The notes under the pieces were generated by a model, which saw only the letters and a program-made list of their open reading frames with translations, was not told where the DNA came from and did not search any database. From Trinickia mobilis (lineage in GTDB: Bacteria > Pseudomonadota > Gammaproteobacteria > Burkholderiales > Burkholderiaceae), in contig NZ_JAFLRF010000011.1 in the NCBI RefSeq assembly GCF_017315705.1, positions 116,410 to 180,409 of the forward strand: a stretch of DNA of 64,000 bases, written 5' to 3'. Made by a program: the position numbers and the translations under genes. Each line of letters starts with the position of its first letter. Position 1 is the first letter of the stretch. Shown one piece after another: positions 17,693 to 27,189 of the stretch.

Positions 17693-19330
17693 ATGAGTCC
17701 GGTCCTTGAAATCAAAGATTACTCTCTCGATTACGAGACTCCTCGTGGGGCGCACCACGCGCTGCGCCAGATAAATCTCACCATCAATCGCGGTGAAGTA
17801 CTCGGTCTGGTAGGTGAGTCGGGTTCGGGGAAAACCTCGCTCGCGTGGGCGATCATGCGCTACCTCGCGAAGAACGCACGCGACGCCGGCGGCACGATTT
17901 CGCTGGGCGGCGACAACCTGCTGACGAAGTCCGAGGCTGATATTAACTCGCTGCGTGGCCGACGCATGGCCATGGTCTTCCAGGACCCGAGTACCTCGCT
18001 TAATCCGAACCTTTCGTTGGGGGAGCAGCTCTCCGAAGTGCTCGTCCGGCACCGTGGTCTGGCGAAGGCGAAGGCCTGGGAAGAGGGCATCGCGATGCTT
18101 GAGCGCGTTGGGCTGAAAAGCCCGTCAAAGATGATGCGCCGGTATCCGCATGAGGCGTCGGGCGGTGAGAAACAGCGCGTGGTCATCGCAACGGCGTTTG
18201 CCTGCAAGCCCGAATGCATCATCTTCGATGAACCCACGACGGCACTCGACGTCCTTACCTCGCGGCAGATTCTTGAACTCTTCGAGGTGCTCCAGGCTGA
18301 GACGGATGTGGCCTCGCTGTACATCTCGCACGACCTCACGCTCGTTTCAAAGGTCGCAGATCGTGTGTCCGTCATCCACAAGGGTGTGATTGTGGAGCAA
18401 GGCGATGTGAAGCAGGTCTTCACTCGCCCGGAACACGACTACACGAAGCGACTCATCGGCGCGGTTCCCCGGGCGGACCACCGCCTTGTTGCATTGGATT
18501 CTGCAAAGCCGGAAGAAGTGCCTCTACTTCAGGTCAAGGATGTCAGCGTTCACTACGGACGTAGCTCCGCCCTGTCGCGCCTCTTCGGCAAGGCTGACAA
18601 CCGGGTGGTCGGTAACCGGAAGGTCAGCATCGAGATTAACGCTGGCGAGATTCTAGGCATCGTTGGCGAGTCCGGCTCAGGAAAGTCGACACTTGCCAAG
18701 GCGCTTACCGGCCTGAACGATTTCGAGGGTGACGTTCGCCTCGAAGGAAAGCGTATCAACGGCATCAAGTCGATGGGCAAAGAGTACCGTCGGGACGTCC
18801 AGATCATCTTTCAGAACCCGGATTCCTCGCTGAATCCGCGTCAGCGTATCGGCGAAATTCTGTCGCGCCCGCTAAAGCTGTACACAAGCCTGTCGAAACG
18901 TGAGCAGCAGCAGCGCGTCGGCGAGATGCTAGGGCAGGTCCGGTTGCCCAGGGAGTACGTCAGCCGGTTCCCTCACCAGCTCTCCGGTGGTGAAAAGCAG
19001 CGCGTGGCGATTGCCCGTGCCTTTGCGTCGCGTCCGAAGCTGGTCATCTGCGACGAGATCACTTCTGCACTCGACGTATCCGTGCAGGCTTCCGTTGTCG
19101 AGTTGCTTGTTGAGCTCCAGCGCAGTTACGGAACCGCCTACATGTTCATCACGCACGATCTGAATCTGGTGCGCCAGATAGCGCATCGCGTCGCAGTTAT
19201 TTACCGCGGTGACTTGGTCGATATGTTCTCAATGGGCAGCCTCACGCAGCCAGATCGACATCCGTACACGCGTTCGCTGATGGATGCCGTTCCAACGCCA
19301 ATCGGAAATTTTGAAGCAATCCCGCTCTGA
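17693..19330 (+). CDS. fused peptide ABC transporter ATPase (DppD-DppF type)
   Basis: 545 residues with two complete ATPase domains. Domain 1 has Walker A GESGSGKTS (about 42-50) and signature SGGEKQRV. Domain 2 has GESGSGKST (about 322-330) and LSGGEKQRV, each followed by a Walker B and the switch His. The oligopeptide-family C-terminal extension is seen after each domain (HDYTKRLIGAVP, HPYTRSLMDAVP). A single gene thus supplies both ATPases for the two permeases. Confidence 0.9.
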   Translation: MSPVLEIKDYSLDYETPRGAHHALRQINLTINRGEVLGLVGESGSGKTSLAWAIMRYLAKNARDAGGTISLGGDNLLTKSEADINSLRGRRMAMVFQDPSTSLNPNLSLGEQLSEVLVRHRGLAKAKAWEEGIAMLERVGLKSPSKMMRRYPHEASGGEKQRVVIATAFACKPECIIFDEPTTALDVLTSRQILELFEVLQAETDVASLYISHDLTLVSKVADRVSVIHKGVIVEQGDVKQVFTRPEHDYTKRLIGAVPRADHRLVALDSAKPEEVPLLQVKDVSVHYGRSSALSRLFGKADNRVVGNRKVSIEINAGEILGIVGESGSGKSTLAKALTGLNDFEGDVRLEGKRINGIKSMGKEYRRDVQIIFQNPDSSLNPRQRIGEILSRPLKLYTSLSKREQQQRVGEMLGQVRLPREYVSRFPHQLSGGEKQRVAIARAFASRPKLVICDEITSALDVSVQASVVELLVELQRSYGTAYMFITHDLNLVRQIAHRVAVIYRGDLVDMFSMGSLTQPDRHPYTRSLMDAVPTPIGNFEAIPL

Positions 19331-19340
19331 GAGAAACGCA

Positions 19341-20561
19341 ATGGATTTCGAAGCAGTTTTGAAGCAAGTCGACGAGAAGGAATGCCTCGGCTTCCTCAGT
19401 TCAATGGTTCAACACAAGAGCTACTCGGAGACCGACGGCGAGAAAGTGCTGGCCGCCTACATGGTCGACGAAATGCGCAAGCTCGGCCTGACCGCGGACC
19501 TGACGCCCGTCCCTGGTCAGCGGGTCAACGCTATCGGCACATGGAAAGGCACCGGCGACGGCGACAGTCTGCTTTTCAACGGACACCTGGACACGAATCC
19601 AGTCTCCGAGGGGTGGACTGTCGACCCGTGGGAAGGCAAGGTCGATGACGAGTTCATCTACGGCATCGGGGTCTCGAACATGAAAGCGGGTGACGCAGCC
19701 TACTTCTGCGCGGTGAAGACGCTGATGAAGGCAGGCGTCAAGCTGAAAGGCGACGTTGTCCTTACCTTTGTCGTTGGGGAACTGCAGGGCGGCATCGGCA
19801 CGCTTGCGGCAGTCAACCAGGGCGTCCGCGCGGACTATTTCATCAACAGTGAGCCGACTGACCTGGCGGCGCTCACGATGCATGCGTCGTCCGTATCGTT
19901 CGTCATCGAGCTGACGGGTATCACGCGTCACCTATCGAAGCGCGAAGAAGCGGTCGACGCCATCATGGCGGCTTGCACGCTGATTCCTCGCATCAACGCG
20001 ATGTCGTTCAGCGGCGCGCGCAGCGACGAGCATCGGTCGATTAACCGTGCGCACGTGGGCATCGTGCATGGTGCGCTCGGTCGCGAGCTGCAGGAATGGC
20101 GGCCGCCGCAGGTTGCTGACTTCGTGAAAATCAAGGGCTCGGCCCGGTTCGGCCCGGGCCAGAGCGCCGAAGGCGCACTTCAGGACATTCGGGACCTTCT
20201 CGACCAACTGGAAGCGGATTTCCCCGGTCTGAAGGCGACCGCGCGCAAGGAAGCTATTGAAGGCCGTCCCGTCATGCCCCCCTTCGAAGTAGCCAAGGAC
20301 TCGCGCATCGTCCGAAGCCTGAACGCCGCGTACAAGGCGGTGCGCAACCAGACCCAACCCACGGGCGCCGTCACTCCGCCAGGCTTCTACGGCACCGACG
20401 CGGGTCATCTCTACGAAGCGGGTGGCATGGAAGGTGTGGTTTGTGGCCCCGGCGGCCGCTACAACACCATGCCGGACGAGCGTGTCGACATCAACGACTT
20501 CATCGACATGGTCAAAATCTATATGGTCACCATGATGGACATCTGCGGCGTCGAGGCATAA
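19341..20561 (+). CDS. M20-family metallohydrolase (ArgE/DapE/CPG2-like)
   Basis: 406 residues. GHLDTNP (about 76-82) keeps the His and bridging-site Asp of the first metal motif. The second motif reads GVSNMKAGDAAY where Asp is usual, and the Glu-Glu catalytic pair region reads GELQGG, so one metal ligand and part of the base motif look altered. The end of the dimerisation lid and the final His (GTDAGHLYEAGG) are present. It begins 10 bp after the ATPase with AGAGAAACGCA before the ATG and closes the uptake operon, suggesting it deacylates or cleaves the imported compound. Confidence 0.8.
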   Translation: MDFEAVLKQVDEKECLGFLSSMVQHKSYSETDGEKVLAAYMVDEMRKLGLTADLTPVPGQRVNAIGTWKGTGDGDSLLFNGHLDTNPVSEGWTVDPWEGKVDDEFIYGIGVSNMKAGDAAYFCAVKTLMKAGVKLKGDVVLTFVVGELQGGIGTLAAVNQGVRADYFINSEPTDLAALTMHASSVSFVIELTGITRHLSKREEAVDAIMAACTLIPRINAMSFSGARSDEHRSINRAHVGIVHGALGRELQEWRPPQVADFVKIKGSARFGPGQSAEGALQDIRDLLDQLEADFPGLKATARKEAIEGRPVMPPFEVAKDSRIVRSLNAAYKAVRNQTQPTGAVTPPGFYGTDAGHLYEAGGMEGVVCGPGGRYNTMPDERVDINDFIDMVKIYMVTMMDICGVEA

Positions 20562-20565
20562 GCCA

Positions 20566-20586
20566 CCGTCGCCGTGGAGGCGACGG
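20566..20586. terminator. hairpin between convergent operons
   Basis: 8-bp perfect stem (CCGTCGCC / GGCGACGG) with a 5-nt loop, starting 5 bp after the M20 stop. It sits between convergent transcription units; no T-run follows on the plus strand. Confidence 0.5.
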
Positions 20587-20670
20587 GGTTAAAGTGAGCT
20601 TGCGAAGCGCTTTGACCGGATCTCGGCCTTCGCCGCCGAAGTGTCGGGATCTGCTCACTCTGGCTAGCGG

Positions 20671-21993
20671 CTACCGTTCGGCCGGCACGACAACAGACGG
20701 CTCAGGCAAATCGTAGCGTGCCTGCACCAAATCATCTGCGACCGAATGCTCGCGCCCGTTCCACGGCTCGAGCGCGTTCTCCCACTTGGCGATTACAGCC
20801 GCGGCAATGCTGTTGCCGACCACGTTGGTCGTCGTGCGACCCATATCGATGAATTGATCGACCGCGAGCAACAAGACCACTCCCTCGACCGGCAGCCCGA
20901 ACAGTGGAAGCGTGGCCGCAATCACCACTATTGCTGCCCGCGGGACGCCGGCCACGCCCTTGCTCGTCAGCATCATCACCAGCAGCATCGAAAACTGCTG
21001 TCCTATCGATAGATGGATGTTGAAGGCCTGCGCGACGAACAGAGACGCAAACGCCTGAAACATCATCGAGCCGTCGAGATTGAAGGAGTAGGCAAGCGGC
21101 AGCACGAATGTGCTGATGCGTGTCTTGACACCAAAACGGGTCAGTTGGTCGATCGTCTTCGGAAAGGCCGCCTCGCTGCTCGACGTGCAGAACGCGATGA
21201 TCATCGGCTCCCGAATCAGCTTCATCAGCGCAAATACAGGCTTGCCGAGCGCGGCGTAGCCGGCCAGCAGCAACACGCCCCACAGCACTATCATGCCGAA
21301 ATACACCGCGCCAACGAACTTGCCGTAGGTTACCAGCACGCCGAGTCCCTGCACGGTGATCACCGCCGCGATTGCGCCGAACACCCCAACCGGTGCGAAC
21401 CACATCACATATCCGGTGATCTTCAGCATGATCGAGAAAAGCGCCTCGATTGCCGAGAGCAGCGTCGGAGGTATCTTGTCCCTCAAGGCGCTCATGGCGG
21501 CGCCGAAGAAGACTGCGAACACCAGGATCGGCAGGATTTCGTTTCGGGCCATCGCCTCGAAAATGCTGGCCGGAACGATGTGAATGATGAAATTATGCAG
21601 GTTGAACGCCGAAGTACTGACGGCAGCTTGTGCGCCCGCCGCCGGTAGCGGAAGGTTCATCGAGTGCCCCAACTGGAAAAGATTGGCCAGCACCATGCCT
21701 ATCAGCAGCGAGACGAGCGAGGCACAGAAAAACCAGCCGAGCGACTTCAGGCCCGCGCGCCCGATTGTCTTCGCGTCGCCCATGGCGGTCAAACCCACCA
21801 CCAGGCCGCTGAATACCAACGGCGAGATCACCATCTTAATGAGCCGCAGAAAAATGTCCGTGACGAGCGAGAAATCGTTTGCAATCGCTTTCGCGGCCTC
21901 AGGGGTCGGTGCCATCGCATGGCCTGCGTAGCCAGCGGCCGCACCGGCCACCATGCCGACGATGATTGCCAAGCCCAGCAGATTCTGCTTCAT
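20671..21993 (-). CDS. dicarboxylate/amino acid:cation symporter (DAACS, GltP/DctA type)
   Basis: 440 residues from the chosen ATG, which has GGAGGAG 8 bp upstream; a start six codons earlier would put this Shine-Dalgarno inside the gene. About eight membrane helices plus hairpins: SSSEAAFPKTIDQL is the HP1 Ser-rich motif, NLDGSMMFQAF is the conserved TM7 NMDGT-like motif, and DRF(M)-like DQFIDMGRTTTNVVGNS is TM8. It imports C4-dicarboxylates or acidic amino acids with Na+/H+. Its position behind the racemase and PLP enzyme suggests an acidic or sulfonated amino acid. Confidence 0.88.
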   Translation of the reverse strand: MKQNLLGLAIIVGMVAGAAAGYAGHAMAPTPEAAKAIANDFSLVTDIFLRLIKMVISPLVFSGLVVGLTAMGDAKTIGRAGLKSLGWFFCASLVSLLIGMVLANLFQLGHSMNLPLPAAGAQAAVSTSAFNLHNFIIHIVPASIFEAMARNEILPILVFAVFFGAAMSALRDKIPPTLLSAIEALFSIMLKITGYVMWFAPVGVFGAIAAVITVQGLGVLVTYGKFVGAVYFGMIVLWGVLLLAGYAALGKPVFALMKLIREPMIIAFCTSSSEAAFPKTIDQLTRFGVKTRISTFVLPLAYSFNLDGSMMFQAFASLFVAQAFNIHLSIGQQFSMLLVMMLTSKGVAGVPRAAIVVIAATLPLFGLPVEGVVLLLAVDQFIDMGRTTTNVVGNSIAAAVIAKWENALEPWNGREHSVADDLVQARYDLPEPSVVVPAER

Positions 21994-22121
21994 TCCTGTC
22001 TCCTCCGCCACGACGCGCCTCGATGAGGCAGTAAGCCTTCGAAGCCGGACGCAGTACTGTGCCGGGCGCTTTGCGCCCGTGCGATTATCGAATGAAAAAC
22101 CTAGGTGCCGCTCAGGTCACG

Positions 22122-23156
22122 CTAGCGGGTGTCGCGAGTATCAAGGCTCGGCGGCAAAGTCTTGTCGAACGCATCCATGTAGCCGAACAACGCCGCACTG
22201 CCGCCGGTATGCACAAACACGACGGTCTCGTCACGGCGGAAGCGGCCCTTGCGGATCAGATCGATCAGCCCGGCCATGCCCTTGCCCGAATAGACTGGGT
22301 CGAGCAGGATGCCCTCCGTCCGCGCGAGCAACGACACCGCCTCGACCATGCCCGCCGTCGGCAAGCCGTAACCATCGCCGACGTAATCGCAATTGGCGAC
22401 CACACGCTCGCGACGCACCACGCCTGGCATGCCGAGCCGCTCAGCCGTCTCGCAAGCAAGCCGAAATACGCTGGCCTCCTGCGCCTCGCGCGCAGCCCGC
22501 ACGCCGATTCCGAGCACACCAATCCCGCTATTGGCTCCCTCAAATCCAGCCACGAGGCCGGCCTGCGTGCCCGCGCTGCCGGTGGCGTGAACGACTTGAT
22601 CGACAACGATTTGCCGATCGTTTGCCTGGGTCAGGATTTCCAGCGCGCAATCGACGTAGCCGAGCGCGCCGATGCTGTTCGAGCCGCCGCCCGGAATGAC
22701 ATACGGCTTGCCGCCGCCGGAGCTGACCTCCCTTGCCGCCGCCTGCATGGCCTCGTTCATGTCCGTGCCGCCGGCATAGGTGCGCGTCGGCGCGCCCATC
22801 AGGCGTTCAAGGAACACGTTGCCCGAGTAACGGTAGCTCGCATCCTTGTTGCCGGTACGGTCCTCGAGCAGGATGATGCAGCGCATGCCCAACCGGGCGG
22901 CGGCGGCGGCTGTCTGGCGTGCGTGGTTCGACTGCGTGGCGCCTTGCGTGATCACCGTATCGGCGCCTTGCGCCAGCGCGTCCGCCATCAGGAATTCGAG
23001 CTTGCGGGTCTTGTTGCCGCCGGTGGCAAGCCCCGTGCAGTCGTCCCGCTTGATGTACAAGGTCGGTCCGCCGAGAAGTTCGCTCAAACGCGGCATGGGT
23101 TCCAGAGGCGTGTTGAGATGGCCGAGCCTGATGCGGGGATGGTTCGAGAGATGCAT
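22122..23156 (-). CDS. PLP-dependent desulfhydrase/sulfo-lyase (D-cysteine desulfhydrase, CuyA or ACC-deaminase family)
   Basis: 344 residues, fold-type II PLP enzyme of the ACC-deaminase group. The PLP lysine is about residue 49 ([12 protein letters not shown]); [12 protein letters not shown] (about 70-80), [14 protein letters not shown] and the C-terminal [11 protein letters not shown] are family motifs. Members include D-cysteine desulfhydrase and L-cysteate sulfo-lyase CuyA. The N-terminal [13 protein letters not shown] and the length are compatible with CuyA. It lies 9 bp after the racemase, so both act in one pathway that may yield pyruvate, ammonia and sulfide or sulfite. Confidence 0.82.
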   Translation of the reverse strand: MHLSNHPRIRLGHLNTPLEPMPRLSELLGGPTLYIKRDDCTGLATGGNKTRKLEFLMADALAQGADTVITQGATQSNHARQTAAAAARLGMRCIILLEDRTGNKDASYRYSGNVFLERLMGAPTRTYAGGTDMNEAMQAAAREVSSGGGKPYVIPGGGSNSIGALGYVDCALEILTQANDRQIVVDQVVHATGSAGTQAGLVAGFEGANSGIGVLGIGVRAAREAQEASVFRLACETAERLGMPGVVRRERVVANCDYVGDGYGLPTAGMVEAVSLLARTEGILLDPVYSGKGMAGLIDLIRKGRFRRDETVVFVHTGGSAALFGYMDAFDKTLPPSLDTRDTR

Positions 23157-23165
23157 GACAAACCT

Positions 23166-23915
23166 TCAGTGGGTGGGGAATGAAGAGGTGGGGAGCGGTT
23201 CGAGATGGCGCGCGTATATGACGCAGCGTTGCGCGAGATTGGAGGTGGTGTCGACGATAGGACGCGTGAGATCGCCCTCCTGCAGCACCAGCGGCACTTC
23301 CGTGCAAGCGGCGACGATCACGTCCGCGCCCGCGGCGATCAGTGTCTCGCCGAGCGCCCGCATCTCGGCGCGGACATCAGGTGAAAGATCGCCCTGCTTG
23401 ATCCGGTAGAGGAGCGCCATGAACCGTCGCTGGTCCGCTGGCGCGAGGATGAGCGCTTCGCGCTCGCGCCGCGCAAGCTCTTCCTGGTACAAGCGCGCGT
23501 CGAGACACCCTTGTGCCGCCAGTAAGCCGACGCGCCGTACCTGCGGATACGCACGTTCGCAGGTGTCGCATGCCTCCACGATCATGCTCACGAACGGCAC
23601 CGTGACGGCCGCCCGAATGGTCGGCTCGAACGCGTGCGCCGTGTTGCAGGCCATCACCAGAAAATCGACGCCCGCATGCTGCAGTCCGACGGCCATCTCG
23701 GCGAGTACAAGTCCTGGCGAGCCTCCCAGGCCCGCCAGTGCCTTGTTGCGGTCCGGCACTTTCGGATTTGAATCCACCCGCACCCGGAGATGTTCTTGCT
23801 CATGCGCGACCGGCGTCGCCGCGACCAGCTTTGCGAGAAAATCGGCGGTCGCTTGCGGCCCCATGCCGCCTAGCACGCCGATCACAAGGTCATCGGCTAG
23901 CGCATCGTTGTTCAT
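23166..23915 (-). CDS. aspartate/glutamate racemase family protein
   Basis: 249 residues. Two catalytic cysteines in mirror-image motifs, Cys90 (VMACNTAH) and Cys204 (AACTEVPL), with GVLGGMGPQATADF at the N-terminus, define the cofactor-independent Asp/Glu racemase family. It is the first gene of the operon with the PLP lyase and the DAACS symporter. It probably converts an L- or D-acidic amino acid into the isomer used by the lyase. It is transcribed away from the LysR gene, its likely regulator. Confidence 0.86.
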   Translation of the reverse strand: MNNDALADDLVIGVLGGMGPQATADFLAKLVAATPVAHEQEHLRVRVDSNPKVPDRNKALAGLGGSPGLVLAEMAVGLQHAGVDFLVMACNTAHAFEPTIRAAVTVPFVSMIVEACDTCERAYPQVRRVGLLAAQGCLDARLYQEELARREREALILAPADQRRFMALLYRIKQGDLSPDVRAEMRALGETLIAAGADVIVAACTEVPLVLQEGDLTRPIVDTTSNLAQRCVIYARHLEPLPTSSFPTH

Positions 23916-24251
23916 GACGTCTCGGGTTGGTCAAGTCGGTATGCAGCGATTCTAGAAGTCCGCGCGGTGAGACGCCAATGCCGTTTCGGGTGCAAACTAT
24001 GCGAGCGCGGAATAGTTTCCGGTGGCCCGTATCGAAGACGATCAAAGATCGCAGGCTGTGTGGACCGAGGAGCGGATCGCCAGTTCTATGCCGCTTGATG
24101 GCAGAATGCGGCCGGCAAAAAAATTCCGGGCCATGAGGAGCGTTCGGGCCGGCGAAATGAGCCATCAGTGCTTACCGGGACGGTAGCTTAGGTGAGTGCC
24201 GTGCCCGTGCCACGCCTAGCCGTCAACGTCCGGAAACACGGGGGATAGTGC
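23916..24251. promoter_or_regulatory. divergent racemase / LysR intergenic region
   Basis: 336 bp with no credible gene. It must contain the promoters of the racemase operon and of the LysR regulator, and hence the LysR-type binding site, but I could not pick out one T-N11-A motif with confidence. Confidence 0.4.
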
Positions 24252-25205
24252 ATGGAACTTAAATGGCTTGAAGACTTCGTTTCGGTTGCGAAACTGCGCA
24301 ATTTTTCCCACGCGGCCAAGGCGCGCCACACCACGCAACCGGCGCTTAGCCGGCGCGTCAAGGCGCTCGAAATCTGGTACGGGACGACGCTTTTCGACCG
24401 AAGCACCTATCCGGTAACGCTGACGCCCGCGGCAGCGGCGTTCCTTCCGCTGGCCGAGCAGATCGTCGCGGACCTTTACCGCAGCCGCCGCGAGGCGCGC
24501 GCTGAGCTTGGCGCATCCGGACGCACGATCAAGTTCGCGATGCCGCATTCCCTGGCCGTCTCCTTCTTTCCAAAATGGTGGCGCCGCCAGGAAGGGCATC
24601 ATCACCTGACGGCCACGGTCATCGCCGCCGATTTCGACGAATGTGTCGAACTGTTGCTCAGCGGCGTCTGTCCGTTTCTTTTCTGTTATAGGCATGACGC
24701 CGTGCCCGACGGCCTCGAAAGCCACGGCGTGCGTGGGGTGCAGGTTGGACACGACCGGCTAGCGCCGGTATCCGCGAAGGACGCCGCCGGAAACGTCCTG
24801 TTCGATCTGCAGGCGCGGGAGACATCGGCGACACCGCTTCTCGCCTACACGAAGACCTCCTTCCTCGGAAAAATAGCGAGCATGCTGCATGCGCGACTGG
24901 AAGCCCATGCGAATGTCACGTTGCGTTATGAAAGCGCGCTCGTTGAAGCCTTGAAAGCCGAAGCACTGGTCGGGGAAGGCGTCGCATGGCTGCCGGAAGC
25001 GATGATTCAGCCTGAACTGCACGCGGGTAGACTGCAAATCGTCGGCGACGCCTCGCTTACGGCTGCCCTGCAAATATGGCTGTACCGCCCCTCGACGTCG
25101 TCGTCCGCACTTGCAAGCGAATTGCTGGATTTGATATGGGATCAGGATCCGTCGACGACGAGGGGAGCGGCTTCCGCTTCGCCGTTCAGCCGGGCTTGGC
25201 GCTGA
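24252..25205 (+). CDS. LysR-family transcriptional regulator
   Basis: 317 residues. The N-terminal wHTH begins MELKWLEDFVSVAKLRNFSHAAKARHTTQPALSRRVKALE (residues 1-40), the canonical LysR recognition region, and a periplasmic-binding-protein-like effector domain follows (about 90-300). It is divergent from the racemase/PLP lyase/symporter operon, the usual arrangement for an autoregulating activator of that operon; the coinducer is unknown. Confidence 0.87.
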   Translation: MELKWLEDFVSVAKLRNFSHAAKARHTTQPALSRRVKALEIWYGTTLFDRSTYPVTLTPAAAAFLPLAEQIVADLYRSRREARAELGASGRTIKFAMPHSLAVSFFPKWWRRQEGHHHLTATVIAADFDECVELLLSGVCPFLFCYRHDAVPDGLESHGVRGVQVGHDRLAPVSAKDAAGNVLFDLQARETSATPLLAYTKTSFLGKIASMLHARLEAHANVTLRYESALVEALKAEALVGEGVAWLPEAMIQPELHAGRLQIVGDASLTAALQIWLYRPSTSSSALASELLDLIWDQDPSTTRGAASASPFSRAWR

Positions 25206-25357
25206 GTCGAGTTTGGCTGCGCATTCGTACGAGATTCAGTCGCACACCTCGGGCGGCCAAATAGTTCGGGGCATTGTGCGGCCGGAATTGGCACGTGTGC
25301 GAACGACGAACGCATTTATGAACTCATGAGCCCTGATCACCTGGAGGAAGCGCGTCG

Positions 25358-25609
25358 CTACCTGAGGTTGTCAAAGCCCGTGGGCAAATCTTTGTCGTCG
25401 TTCAAGTATTCGAGCCAATGAACAGACAAGTAGCCTTCATCCTTGACTGGCTCAAACGCCTGCGGAGTGATTTGCCCGTTCTGGATATGCTTTGGACGGC
25501 AGATCCGATGATGAAAGGACGTCGGCTCTCTGTAGAGAAAGCGCAGAAGCGCTTGCTCTGGAGACGTCGTCTGGCACCATTTGATAGCTACTAGCTTGAG
25601 GTCGGCGAA
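25358..25609 (-). pseudogene. remnant of a small uncharacterised gene downstream of the HTH gene
   Basis: An open minus-strand frame with protein-like composition but no ATG, GTG or TTG start. It runs out of the end of the HTH gene in another frame and stops at 25358. The readable part contains LRFLYREPTSFHHRICR and DEGYLSVHWLEYLND, which look like real protein rather than shadow translation. I do not know the family. Without a start and with an abrupt stop, it is best called a fragment; a frameshift within the end of the HTH gene is possible. Confidence 0.35.
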
Positions 25610-25896
25610 GATGGTTCGTTCCGCCTGATCGGGACGAATCCGACCTGCAGGCCGAAGAGCTTTGCGACGCTGTTGAGCGAGTCGACGGTCGGATTTCCGG
25701 TCCCGCGCTCGATGTCCTGGATGACCCGGCGGCTGACGCCCCGGTGCGAGGCGAATTCCGCCTGGGTCAGGCCCGTCATCTTGCGCATCGCTTTCATGGC
25801 CTCAGGAATGGTCATATCGCCCCGGGCGATCCTTTCGTAGAAAGCGCGGCGCAGGGCGTTCTGCTCTTCACGGGTGGGTCGAATCCGACGGGGCAT
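25591..25896 (-). CDS. XRE/HipB-like helix-turn-helix protein (putative antitoxin)
   Basis: 101 residues. Residues about 45-85 form a Cro/CI-type HTH (GLTQAEFASHRGVSRRVIQDIERGTGNPTVDSL), followed by a short C-terminal strand (FGLQVGFVPI) like the one HipB-type antitoxins use for dimerisation. It starts 1 bp after the HipA-like gene's stop, so the pair is translationally coupled. It probably neutralises the kinase and represses the operon. Toxin-first order is the reverse of classical hipBA. Confidence 0.8.
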   Translation of the reverse strand: MPRRIRPTREEQNALRRAFYERIARGDMTIPEAMKAMRKMTGLTQAEFASHRGVSRRVIQDIERGTGNPTVDSLNSVAKLFGLQVGFVPIRRNEPSSPTSS

Positions 25897-25897
25897 G

Positions 25898-27178
25898 CTA
25901 GATGGCCTCTAAGGGTTGAAGGGCTTTCAGTTGTCGGACCTGCGTATCGATGTACTGCGACAGGAACTCGATGATGTCGTGATCGACCCCCTGCGCTGCC
26001 ATGGTGTCGGGCAGGCGTTCGACCTGTACGGCAAACCGGCTCAACTTCCCGGCGAGCATCCGGCGTTCTTGGTCGGGTACACGCAACGACGCGAGCACGT
26101 CGGCCCAGTCCGTCAGCTCAGCGCGGGTGTCTGGCCGATACCACCTCAATGCACGTGGAATCAACTCCGGATCGAGGTACATCGGCGCGAAGTCAAACAG
26201 GGGCGTGAGCTGGACTCTGCCTTCGACCAGTTGCACGGCCGTATTTCGCGCGTGATTGTCCGTGTTGCGCATCGCCAGATTGAGCACGTCCCGCTTGATG
26301 AATTCGAGCGTTTCGGCTGCTGGATCGCTCACAACCTTGCGGATCCCGGCCACGACCTCGAAGAGGCTCGGCCGCAGGTCAAAGCCGGCCAGCCCCAGAA
26401 TGGATGCCACGCTTTCCTGATGGAGGCGTGCGACTTTCCCGTCGCGCGCGATCCGGTCAAAGCGCGGAATCAGCAGTACGTCGCCGTGAAGGGTCGGCAA
26501 ATCCGGATGCGTGCGGATTTCCAGCGCGGCGGCCACCCGCATATAAGCCGCTTCATTGCGCAGGACCTTTTCATCGGCCGCGCTATTGCCGCGCGGCAGT
26601 TTCGCGATCAGGTGCTGCGTGACATCGGCATCAGGCAGGATGGCATCACCATGCAGCAGGCCCGCGCGATCTCGGGTTAGCAGGTATTTCGGCGCCGCAC
26701 CTTGAACCCCCGTGGTGCCGGTGCCCAGCATCCCGTGCAGGAACATTCTTTCCGCGAAATCCACGCTGCGCACGACGACTTCGTCGATCGGCAGCCCGGG
26801 CAGACCACGCGCGTCCGGGTGCCGCCTCACGTGCGCCTCAAAGTAGTTGACGGCCTCGGCAACGCGGATCCGGCCGATCGGATTGAAGGCGCCCGCGCAG
26901 ATCAGCGGAAAATCCGCGTCAGGACCATCCGATAGTTCCAGCTCGCCCAGCAGGAAGCGACGACCGGCCCCCTGTGGGACGAGGTCATAGAGGAACGCGG
27001 GCAGGGTCCGGGCTTCGCGGATCTCAAGATCTACAGGCTCAGCCAGTGACACTGGGGCGTCTGGGTGTTCGATGGCGTACTCAACCAGGTGATTCCACTG
27101 GCAAAGGCCGCCGTTGAGTTCGATCTGCGCGCAGTCGACCCAGCGATCGTCGAGGAATATCTGCAGGGTGCAATCCAT
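25898..27178 (-). CDS. HipA-like serine/threonine kinase toxin
   Basis: 426 residues of the HipA family. Visible elements are the ATP-binding Lys193 (HLIAKLP), RNEAAYMRVAAALEI, LIPRFDR, HQESVASILG, the catalytic loop NTDNHARN with Asp307, and the metal-binding LFDFAPM with Asp329. HipA toxins phosphorylate tRNA synthetases (GltX, TrpS and others), stopping translation. The Gly/Thr-rich stretch 152-160 (GTGTTGVQG) just before PKYLL corresponds to the region that in HipA carries the autophosphorylated serine; here it has threonines. First gene of the operon with the HTH protein. Confidence 0.85.
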   Translation of the reverse strand: MDCTLQIFLDDRWVDCAQIELNGGLCQWNHLVEYAIEHPDAPVSLAEPVDLEIREARTLPAFLYDLVPQGAGRRFLLGELELSDGPDADFPLICAGAFNPIGRIRVAEAVNYFEAHVRRHPDARGLPGLPIDEVVVRSVDFAERMFLHGMLGTGTTGVQGAAPKYLLTRDRAGLLHGDAILPDADVTQHLIAKLPRGNSAADEKVLRNEAAYMRVAAALEIRTHPDLPTLHGDVLLIPRFDRIARDGKVARLHQESVASILGLAGFDLRPSLFEVVAGIRKVVSDPAAETLEFIKRDVLNLAMRNTDNHARNTAVQLVEGRVQLTPLFDFAPMYLDPELIPRALRWYRPDTRAELTDWADVLASLRVPDQERRMLAGKLSRFAVQVERLPDTMAAQGVDHDIIEFLSQYIDTQVRQLKALQPLEAI

Positions 27179-27189
27179 GAGGCAACTCC

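Noticed and set aside
22122-23156. Assignment of the PLP enzyme as ACC deaminase proper
   Set aside because: The family is shared, but the racemase and dicarboxylate-type symporter beside it and the similarity to CuyA/D-cysteine desulfhydrase make ACC deamination less likely.
25418-25594. 58-codon plus-strand ORF starting MNRQVAFILDWLKRL
   Set aside because: The minus-strand frame over the same bases reads more like real protein and fits the operon direction, so this is taken as its shadow.
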